Part shown: positions 15,999 to 22,324 of the stretch, one piece after another
Position numbering within the stretch: position 1 is the first letter of the stretch
Layout of the letters: every line of letters starts with the position of its first letter
Source of the DNA: Ferrimonas sediminum
GTDB taxonomy: Bacteria > Pseudomonadota > Gammaproteobacteria > Enterobacterales > Shewanellaceae
Assembly (NCBI RefSeq): GCF_900100175.1
Contig: NZ_FNEM01000018.1
Location: 56,782 to 100,467, forward strand
Length of the DNA: 43,686 bases
Direction of reading: 5' to 3'
Translations under genes and position numbers: made by a program
Notes under the pieces: generated by a model
Database searches by the model: none
Seen by the model: only the letters and a program-made list of their open reading frames with translations
What the model was told of the DNA's origin: nothing

Positions 15999-16101
15999 GT
16001 ATGACTAAACTCCGTAAAGGATTCAACAAGATCCCGAGCGCATTGTAACCAATAAGTGGTTCTCAAGTTTTTATACTTTGCCTCCTTTAGGATATCGACG
16101 A

Positions 16102-16887
16102 TTGAACAAGTTTCTTAAATTGGGTTTGCCCCTATCTGCCATTATTAGCATGGCGTGGCTGGCGATGGTCCCTCAAGCCGTGATGGCGGAAGAGGCTATG
16201 CCTGAGCCTCAAGAGAGCGACTACCATGACCCAAGAGACCCATGGGAACCCTTTAACCGGGCCATGTGGGATTTCAACTATAACGTTCTCGACAAATATT
16301 TGTTCCGTCCCGCAGTGTACCTGTACATCGATTATGTACCTCAGGGGGCACAACTGGGCGTGGAAAACTTCCTGAAGAATTTTGACGAGCCATACAGTGC
16401 CGTCAATAATCTGCTTCAGGGAAAGGGCAAATGGGCCGCCAATGCAGCCGGTCGGTTTGTCATTAACACCACCCTTGGGATTGGCGGTGTGTTCGATGTG
16501 GCCCGAAATATGGGCCTGGAACGCAAGCAAGACGAGTTTGGTGAGGTGCTGGGCTACTGGGGCGTTGCCGATGGTCCCTACATTATGTTGCCGGTATTTG
16601 GCCCGACGACGGTGCGGGACGAAGTGGGCGACTTCGTGGACAAACTCTATTTCCCTTACGCCAATTTTGCTTTATGGCAAACCGCAGCCCACTGGGCGCT
16701 GGATGGCTTATCGACCCGAGCCAAACTGGTCGACCAGGAATCGATACTGGATAACTCTTTGGATCCTTATGTATTTGTAAAAGAGGGCTATTACCAGTAC
16801 ATTGCATACAATCTATACGATGGCAATCCGCCCATCCAAGAGGAAGACGACGACCTTCTGGAGGAATACCTCGACGAGATCGAGTAA
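16102..16887 (+). CDS. mlaA: MlaA/VacJ family phospholipid transport protein
   Basis: MlaA is the outer-membrane part of the Mla system, which returns misplaced phospholipids to the inner membrane. Family motifs are clear: DPWEPFNRAMWDFNYNVLDKYLFRPV-like, NFLKNFDEPYSAVNNLLQGK, RFVINTTLGIGGVFDVA, DEFGEVLGYWGVADGPYIMLPVFGPTTVRD, and LDPYVFVKEGYYQYIAYN. TTG at 16102 is preferred (261 aa): AGGA lies 9 bases upstream and it opens a clean signal peptide (MNKFLKLGLPLSAIISMAWLAMVPQAVMA). Odd point: there is no cysteine at all in the protein, so unlike classic MlaA it cannot be a lipoprotein. The C terminus is very acidic. Confidence 0.92.
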   Translation: MNKFLKLGLPLSAIISMAWLAMVPQAVMAEEAMPEPQESDYHDPRDPWEPFNRAMWDFNYNVLDKYLFRPAVYLYIDYVPQGAQLGVENFLKNFDEPYSAVNNLLQGKGKWAANAAGRFVINTTLGIGGVFDVARNMGLERKQDEFGEVLGYWGVADGPYIMLPVFGPTTVRDEVGDFVDKLYFPYANFALWQTAAHWALDGLSTRAKLVDQESILDNSLDPYVFVKEGYYQYIAYNLYDGNPPIQEEDDDLLEEYLDEIE

Positions 16888-17022
16888 ACAGCCGGGGAGC
16901 GTTGACCACTAGGCACGGTGGTCGGGGAGGAAGCTATTGCAAGTTGGCAGGCGAGTTGGTCTGCCACTTTTTATTGCACAATGGACAGAGCATTCGTGAA
17001 GAGATGCTCGAGGATAACAATA

Positions 17023-18099
17023 ATGAAACTAAGCGCAAAAACGGCCCTGTTGATCGAGGGTAAGGCACACTGCTCCCACAGAATCGTCAGCTTCCTCAAA
17101 CCATCGGGGCTTCAGGTTGAATGCGCTGAAACCGCCGGCCAGGCGCTGGGGAAGATATTGGGGCGGCGCCCCGACATTATTTTGCTGGACCTGCATCTTC
17201 CGGGAATGGATGGCACAGGCATGCTCAGGGTCATGAGCGAAATCGACAACCCGCCGCCCGTGATTATCATCTCCAATAAAAATGTCCTCAATGCCCAGGC
17301 TCGAAGCCGTTACCCGTTTGTAATGGCGACCTTCGATAAACCCATTACCGATCTTAATACCCTGCAGCATGCCATTGAGTACGCCCTTAGCCCGGGTATG
17401 GAGCGCCGGCGCATGCAGCCAAGAGAGGTGTCAGAGGTCGATTTAAATGCGTTTTCCGATCCTGGTGTGGCGGTGCTGTCTCAGCAACTGATTTTTCAGG
17501 CAGCTAAGGTGGCCCGCTCAGGCTGTCTGGCGCGTTATAGCGTCCTTAGTAAGGCGATGATCTCGCAGTGGTTTGTGAGTCATGTAGAGTTAAATGACCA
17601 CTGCATTGGCGGCTTTATTGCTTATATGCCGGCCGATGACCACCAGGCCGCGTTTGTCAGTTTGATGCTGCAAACCTACCTCAACAGCTTAAGACGCCGG
17701 CGTAAGCGTGATCAGCAGCTGGTGATGAAGTCAGAGTTCATTCTCAACAGCCTGGCCAAAGAGGTTGCGGAGTCCGGACTGGATGTGCCAGTGCAGTTGG
17801 GGTTCTTTACCTACGACAGCCAGACCCGGGAGGTGTCCCTGGCCATCGTCGGCAGCGAAATTAAGGCGTACTTGCGCCATGATGACCACCTCAACCCGTT
17901 GATGCTGCGCTCAGGGAAATCACTGGTCGACAAGCCTTTGGTCTGCGCTTCCATCACTCGTAATCTCGAGCCTGAAACTCAACTGGTGCTGTTTGGCGGT
18001 GACAAGGCCTTGAAGCTGAAACTGATCAATAACGAGTTTTCAGGGTTTAATGAAACCCTGCATCAGGGCGCCTACATTCAGGTTGAGTCCATCACCTAA
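17023..18099 (+). CDS. Atypical receiver-domain protein with uncharacterised C-terminal domain
   Basis: Residues 1-125 form a response-regulator receiver: D56 in IILLDLHLPGMDG, Ser in IIISNK, and Lys in TFDKP. The N-terminal acidic pair is reduced (LLIEGK, with E12 only), so metal binding and phosphorylation may be weak. The remaining ~230 residues match no output domain I know; they contain LARYSVLSKAMISQWFVSHVELNDHCIGGFIAYMP and a basic RRRRKRDQ stretch. I chose ATG at 17023 (358 aa), with AGGA 8 bases upstream; an earlier in-frame GTG at 16918 has no supporting site. It is 135 bases after mlaA, and the gap contains a short GACCAC/GTGGTC hairpin. Confidence 0.75.
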   Translation: MKLSAKTALLIEGKAHCSHRIVSFLKPSGLQVECAETAGQALGKILGRRPDIILLDLHLPGMDGTGMLRVMSEIDNPPPVIIISNKNVLNAQARSRYPFVMATFDKPITDLNTLQHAIEYALSPGMERRRMQPREVSEVDLNAFSDPGVAVLSQQLIFQAAKVARSGCLARYSVLSKAMISQWFVSHVELNDHCIGGFIAYMPADDHQAAFVSLMLQTYLNSLRRRRKRDQQLVMKSEFILNSLAKEVAESGLDVPVQLGFFTYDSQTREVSLAIVGSEIKAYLRHDDHLNPLMLRSGKSLVDKPLVCASITRNLEPETQLVLFGGDKALKLKLINNEFSGFNETLHQGAYIQVESIT

Positions 18100-18129
18100 C
18101 TCAACCCGCCCCGTCTTCGGTTCTTCCGC

Positions 18130-18605
18130 TCTGTCGCCCTTGCGAACGCGAGGGTCCAGTGTCTTTGATTTTGACCTTGGAAACAGCCACTGGGTACCCG
18201 CGTTCGCGGGCACGACGAAGGGAAGGGTTGTCGCCCTTGCGCACGCGAGGGGCCAGCGTCTTTGATTTTGACCTTGGAAACAGCCACTGGGTACCCGCCT
18301 GCGCGGACATGATGGGAAGGAAGCACCGTCACCCATGCGCACGCGAGGGCCCAGCGTCTTTGTTCTCCTCCCACCGTCGCCCTTGCGCACGCGAGGGCCC
18401 AGCGTCTTTGGTTCTCCTACTCCGTCGCCCTTGCGAACGCGAGGGTCCAGCGTCTTTGATTTTGACCTTGGAAACAGCCACTGGGTACCCGCTTCCGCGG
18501 GCACGACGGAGGAGCACCGTCGCCCTTGCGCACGCGAGGGCCCAGTGTCTTTGATTTTGACCGTAGAAACAGCCACTGGCTACCCGCGTTCGCGGGCACG
18601 ACGGT
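18130..18605. repeat. BIME/REP-like repeat array 3
   Basis: Between two convergent genes lie about six A units (near 18132, 18229, 18326, 18375, 18422 and 18516) and four inverted B units (near 18187, 18283, 18479 and 18572). Here the A-to-B spacer is GTCTTTGATTTTGACCTTGG then AAACAG, consistently different from the spacer in array 1. One B unit (18283) has several changes on both stem sides. Open frames here are not genes. Confidence 0.9.
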
Positions 18606-18642
18606 AAAGGGCAAAACCACTGCCCCCTCAACCACCAGGCAC

Positions 18643-18672
18643 AAAAAAGCCCGGCGCAGTGGCCGGGCTTTT
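18643..18672. terminator. Bidirectional Rho-independent terminator after the POT transporter
   Basis: GCCCGGC (18649-18655) pairs with GCCGGGC (18662-18668) around a short loop. A run of A lies on the left and TTTT on the right, so it can end transcription of the minus-strand transporter gene and also of plus-strand read-through from the receiver gene and repeats. Confidence 0.88.
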
Positions 18673-18689
18673 GCAATCAACTCTAAGAA

Positions 18690-20156
18690 TTAGCTTTTGA
18701 TACCTTCGTGATCGGCGGTAACGGCAACTTCTTCTTCCAGCGCTTCTTCCTCAGTCTTAGGATGAGCGTCTTCAGCACCGTGCATCCAGTCAACCAGCTT
18801 GTCAGCCATGAAGTACAGGATGATACCGGATACGGCAGCAGTGATAGCGATACCGGAGAAGATGGACATGGCGTTAGCCAGCTGCTCTTCCGCTTCACCA
18901 CCGTGACCGATGAAGGAACCGATGATACCACCGACCTTGTTGGCGATAGCAACAAACAGGAACCAGGCACCCATCATCAGCGAGGCGATACGCAGCGGCG
19001 CCAGCTTGGTTACCATGGACAGACCGATTGGAGACAAGCACAGCTCACCCATGGTGTGGAAGAAGTACGCACCTACCAGCCACAGCATGGAGGACTTAGC
19101 ATTAGCGTCGCCACCCATTTCGAATACCGCACCCATCATGAACAGGAAGCCGATACCCAGCAGGATAAGACCCATAGCAAACTTCACCGGGGAAGTTGGC
19201 TCACGGTCACCCATGCGAACCCAGATGGACGCAATAACCGGGGCGAAGATAACAATGAACATGGCGTTCAAAGACTGGAACCAGGTAGTCGGAACTTCCC
19301 AGTCACCGATCATACGGTCGGTGAAGTCGTTGGTGAACAGGTTCATCAGACCACCGGCCTGCTCGAAGCCAGCCCAGAATACGATGGTAAACAGACCCAT
19401 CACCATGATCACCTTGATGCGATCACGCTCAACTTTGGTCAGGGGCTCTTTACGAACTTCAGTCGCCTGCTGCTTTTCCAGCTTGGCGGCAGGTACGGTA
19501 CCGATGTCACCCAGCAGACGCTGAGCAAACACGAACTGGATGATCAGGGAGATGACCATACCAATACCGGCACAGATGAAGCCGGCCTGGAAGTTACCGT
19601 CATAGGCTTCAACAACAGAGCCTACGATGATACCAGACAGGAATGCACCTACGTTGATGCCCATGTAGAAGATGGTGAAAGCACCATCACGGCGGTGATC
19701 GCCTTCTTCGTACAGGTCACCCACCATGGTGGAGATGTTTGGCTTAAACAGACCGTTACCCAGAATCAGGGTACCCAGGCCCAGGTAAAACATCTCGGTT
19801 TCCATGCCAGGAACCCACGCGTGTGGAGTACCCAGCATAAACTGACCGGCTGCCATCAAGGCACCGCCCAGGTAGATCGCCTTACGTTGGCCCAGGTAGT
19901 TATCGGCCAACCAGCCACCGATGAGCGGTGTCAGGTAAACCAGACCAGTAAAGGTACCATACAGGGAGAGGGCATCGGCTTGAGTCCAGCCCAGGCCGTG
20001 ACCGCCCTGGTTGCTAACTTGGTCGACGAGGTATAGCACCAGGATGGCACGCATAGCGTAGTAGCTAAAACGTTCCCAGAGCTCTGTGGTGAAGAGCAGG
20101 AACAGGCCCTTAGGGTGTCCCAGCATCGTTCCGGCTTGCGGTTTCGCTGCGCTCAT
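18690..20156 (-). CDS. POT/PTR family proton-dependent oligopeptide transporter
   Basis: This 488-aa inner-membrane MFS protein imports di- and tripeptides with protons. It has the POT signature ExxERFxYY at residues 25-33 (ELWERFSYY), the second PTR motif region (FTIFYMGINVGAFLSGIIVG), and about 14 hydrophobic segments. The C-terminal tail is acidic (DAHPKTEEEALEEEVAV). Codon choice is strongly biased to presumed optimal codons (GGT, ATC, AAC, ACC, CTG), which suggests high expression. AAGAAGG lies about 10 bases before the ATG, and a sigma-70 promoter is about 110 bases upstream. It resembles E. coli DtpA/DtpB, but I cannot assign the paralogue. Confidence 0.94.
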   Translation of the reverse strand: MSAAKPQAGTMLGHPKGLFLLFTTELWERFSYYAMRAILVLYLVDQVSNQGGHGLGWTQADALSLYGTFTGLVYLTPLIGGWLADNYLGQRKAIYLGGALMAAGQFMLGTPHAWVPGMETEMFYLGLGTLILGNGLFKPNISTMVGDLYEEGDHRRDGAFTIFYMGINVGAFLSGIIVGSVVEAYDGNFQAGFICAGIGMVISLIIQFVFAQRLLGDIGTVPAAKLEKQQATEVRKEPLTKVERDRIKVIMVMGLFTIVFWAGFEQAGGLMNLFTNDFTDRMIGDWEVPTTWFQSLNAMFIVIFAPVIASIWVRMGDREPTSPVKFAMGLILLGIGFLFMMGAVFEMGGDANAKSSMLWLVGAYFFHTMGELCLSPIGLSMVTKLAPLRIASLMMGAWFLFVAIANKVGGIIGSFIGHGGEAEEQLANAMSIFSGIAITAAVSGIILYFMADKLVDWMHGAEDAHPKTEEEALEEEVAVTADHEGIKS

Positions 20157-20263
20157 TGAGTATGTAACCTTCTTTGCATTTTAAACAGAAAAAGCCCGTT
20201 TCCTTTGCGGATTATCAGGCGCCCCACCAGTGTAATGATTGTTCAGAAGCGGAGGGATGCACT

Positions 20264-20293
20264 TGTATACACTTTCTTAACCCTTTAAGTCAA
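20264..20293 (-). promoter_or_regulatory. Sigma-70 promoter of the POT transporter gene
   Basis: On the minus strand TTGACT (complement of 20288-20293) is followed after 18 bases by TATACA (complement of 20264-20269). Transcription would start near 20257, leaving a leader of about 100 bases. The rest of 20157-20463 holds no visible gene. Confidence 0.72.
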
Positions 20294-20568
20294 TGTAGAA
20301 GCCTTATTTGCTGCGGGTTTGAGGGGAGATAGTTGCTAAAAATGAGAGCATTTGCAGACAGAAATAACTGGTGAATTTGGTTTGGGCTGGCTGAAGATGT
20401 TGAATCTGGGACGGAAGCAAGAAACCGTTATCTGAGAATCGGAGTGTCAGTAAATGTTATTCAGTGATAAAGGTATATCGATATGACCATAAACACTTAA
20501 TTGAGCACGCTCTCACTTCTGTTTTTTTTGCTGGGATTGATCCGCTAAGCGTGGCAGTATGGTGGGTC

Positions 20569-20590
20569 TGGGCCAGCCGTTTCTGGCCCA
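20569..20590 (+). promoter_or_regulatory. Leader hairpin upstream of the first RfaH-like gene
   Basis: TGGGCCAG (20569-20576) and CTGGCCCA (20583-20590) form a perfect 8-bp stem with a CCGTTT loop, 62 bases before the ATG. A second, weaker stem (CCGAAG/CTTCGG) follows immediately. There is no T run, so it is not a simple terminator. A regulatory role in the leader is inferred from position only. Confidence 0.45.
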
Positions 20591-20652
20591 CCTCCCGAAG
20601 CGACAAGGAATGCCCTTCGGACAATGATGCACCGAGTAGACAGGGAACGTTT

Positions 20653-21147
20653 ATGCTCCAATGGTATCTATTTAGAGTTCGAGCTCGCGCCGAACAGACC
20701 GTTTCCAAGCAAGTTGAGGCAATGGGGTACAGTACCTTTCTGCCGCAAGTGCTGAAACGCAGTCGCCCGCACGATACTGCTATCATGTCGCCTCTGTTTC
20801 CCGGCTACCTGTTTATTCGGCTGGATCCCTACCGCGCCTCGTTTGCGCCGGTACTGAAACTCTTTGGCATGATTGACATTATTCGCACTACCGGAGAGAT
20901 ACGGCCGGTAGAACTAACGCTGGTGGTATCGCTTCGCAGGCGGTGCCAGGCTAACCCAGAGTTGGTGCTGGACTCAGACCCGAATGTGCCCAAGGCTGGA
21001 GACGCCGTTCGTTTCAGCTACGGTGCTTTCAACCAGATAGAAGCCCTGTTTCATGAGATGGCCGATGATAGGCGTTGTCGCCTGTTAATCACCCTCATCA
21101 ATCAGGAACAGCTTATCGAGGTGCCGCTGACGGCACTGGAGCGCTGA
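20653..21147 (+). CDS. RfaH/NusG-family transcription antiterminator, paralogue 1
   Basis: This 164-aa protein has the NusG N-terminal fold: WYLFRVRARAEQTVSKQVEAMGYSTFLP, then the family signature LFPGYLFIRLDPYR. The C-terminal KOW-like part is GDAVRFSYGAFNQIEALFHEMADDRRCRLLITLINQEQLIEVPL. Such specialised NusG paralogues travel with RNA polymerase and suppress termination in long surface-polysaccharide operons. The ATG at 20653 is set by AGGGA just upstream. The open frame extends back to 20464, but those 63 codons are unlike the family and lack a ribosome site. It heads the polysaccharide locus. Confidence 0.9.
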   Translation: MLQWYLFRVRARAEQTVSKQVEAMGYSTFLPQVLKRSRPHDTAIMSPLFPGYLFIRLDPYRASFAPVLKLFGMIDIIRTTGEIRPVELTLVVSLRRRCQANPELVLDSDPNVPKAGDAVRFSYGAFNQIEALFHEMADDRRCRLLITLINQEQLIEVPLTALER

Positions 21148-21331
21148 CAAAGGCTTACAGATAAGTGATTGAATGTTGTATCCACGCTCGACACTATGTG
21201 CATGCGTGGTTAGCTACGCGTATAGAAAGATAACAAGATGGAATGTCGTAGTGGTATATCGGTGAATAACCGATTAGACGATCCTAATTTAAATACTGGT
21301 GTAATCCATTGGTTCTGAGTTAGGAATTTTT

Positions 21332-21355
21332 AGCAGTTGGGAACTGCTGTTTTTC
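21332..21355 (+). terminator. Terminator between the two RfaH-like genes
   Basis: AGCAGTT (21332-21338) pairs perfectly with AACTGCT (21342-21348) over a GGG loop, then GTTTTTCATTTT. This has the form of an intrinsic terminator. It lies 185 bases after paralogue 1 and about 125 before paralogue 2, so it either ends the first unit or is an attenuator within the leader of the second. Confidence 0.75.
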
Positions 21356-21450
21356 ATTTTGTTGATGGATTGAAAAAGTATGCTGTTAAACCAAAAATTG
21401 AAGCGGACACGCCTGCTCACTCTTGTTAGTATCGACGTTGAATCGAATTC

Positions 21451-21463
21451 GAGTGGTAGCGCG
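21451..21463 (+). promoter_or_regulatory. ops/JUMPstart-like element
   Basis: GAGTGGTAGCGCG closely resembles the ops core (GGCGGTAGCGT) where RfaH is loaded onto paused polymerase in Enterobacteria. It lies 18 bases before the second RfaH-like gene and at the head of the polysaccharide operon, where such an element is expected. The match is to the GGTAGCG core only. The rest of 21148-21450 contains the terminator above and no gene. Confidence 0.5.
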
Positions 21464-21480
21464 GGCGTTAGCAAATAGTC

Positions 21481-21993
21481 ATGTTGGGATGGTATCTTTT
21501 TCGCAGTAAACCTCGCGCCGAGTTACAGCTGCAACAACAGTTGGAATGTCGTGGTTATCAGGTGTTTGTGCCTGTCTTTACTCCTGCTTGTAAACCTGGG
21601 CAAGTCGTAGCTAAGCCTACGCCGCTGTTTCCTGGGTATCTGTTTGTCCGTTTCGACCCCTATCAGGAGTCGGTCGGTAACATCCTCTCTTTGTCTGCCG
21701 CCTCTCAGATCATCAAGACCTGTGGCGAAGTGATGCCGGTTGAGTTGTCGCTGGTACGGGCACTGCGCAAGCGCTGCGCGCGCACGGAGCCGGAGGTGTC
21801 TGAGTTGAATCAACCTCAGTTTTCAACCGGAATGCGGGTACAGATTAAAGAGGGACCGTTTGCAAGGGTCGAGGCCATATTCCATGAGACTGTCGGCCGT
21901 AAACGCTGTAAACTGCTGCTGGAATTGCTGGGTCAGGTTCAGATGGTGGAAGCCAACTTGAACGACCTGGCTATTGGCGATCGCTTCGCATAA
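21481..21993 (+). CDS. RfaH/NusG-family transcription antiterminator, paralogue 2
   Basis: This 170-aa protein is a second specialised NusG paralogue: WYLFRSKPRAELQLQQQLECRGYQVFVP, LFPGYLFVRFDPYQ, and a C-terminal domain GMRVQIKEGPFARVEAIFHETVGRKRCKLLLELLGQVQMVEANL. It resembles the upstream paralogue across its length, but the two clearly differ, so this is not a recent duplication. It lies 18 bases downstream of the ops-like motif. The most likely target is the downstream polysaccharide operon. Ribosome site is weak (GTTAG upstream). Confidence 0.9.
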   Translation: MLGWYLFRSKPRAELQLQQQLECRGYQVFVPVFTPACKPGQVVAKPTPLFPGYLFVRFDPYQESVGNILSLSAASQIIKTCGEVMPVELSLVRALRKRCARTEPEVSELNQPQFSTGMRVQIKEGPFARVEAIFHETVGRKRCKLLLELLGQVQMVEANLNDLAIGDRFA

Positions 21994-22324
21994 TCCGCTT
22001 TATATTTAGCTGGGCCTTGGCCCTGTCGCTATGACAATCAGGTTCTTTAGTGGTGTTGACCAGCCAGAAGGTATGGGCGGAGCTATATCTAAAGAAAACC
22101 TTTTTGTTTTTATTTTTCAAATTAAAACAAAGGCTTATTGGTTAGTGGTTGCTAACTGGTGCTGCTTTTTTAAACAGTGCTTTGCACAATATTTTTGGGG
22201 TGCCTGTGCTGCCTTTGGTATCAGGTTTGGGACAGTAAGCGACTGGCTCCCGCCAACTCGCTCTCTCATCATTGACTGCGGCCTTCGCAACGAAGCCTGC
22301 GGTACGTTATTCAGATACGGACAC
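21994..22324 (+). other. 331-base leader before the SLBB export gene
   Basis: No gene is visible. An open frame upstream of 22325 exists but reads as an unlikely Cys/Trp-rich extension. Near the end is a 10-bp stem with one mismatch (22278-22287 with 22291-22300, CAA loop), 25 bases before the ATG. The stretch may be leader RNA acted on by the antiterminators. Confidence 0.5.

Noticed and set aside
16904-16923. Hairpin GACCAC/GTGGTC after mlaA as a terminator
   Set aside because: The stem is only 6 bp and no T run follows, so termination is not supported.
13751-18605. Possible CRISPR arrays
   Set aside because: Units alternate in orientation, spacers are near-identical and not unique, unit spacing is irregular, and no cas gene is present.
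20464-20652. 63-codon upstream extension of RfaH-like paralogue 1
   Set aside because: Unlike the family, no ribosome site, and the internal ATG at 20653 has AGGGA and the exact NusG N terminus.
22031-22324. 98-codon upstream extension of the SLBB protein
   Set aside because: Cys/Trp-rich, unlike any export protein; it would bury the signal peptide that begins at 22325.
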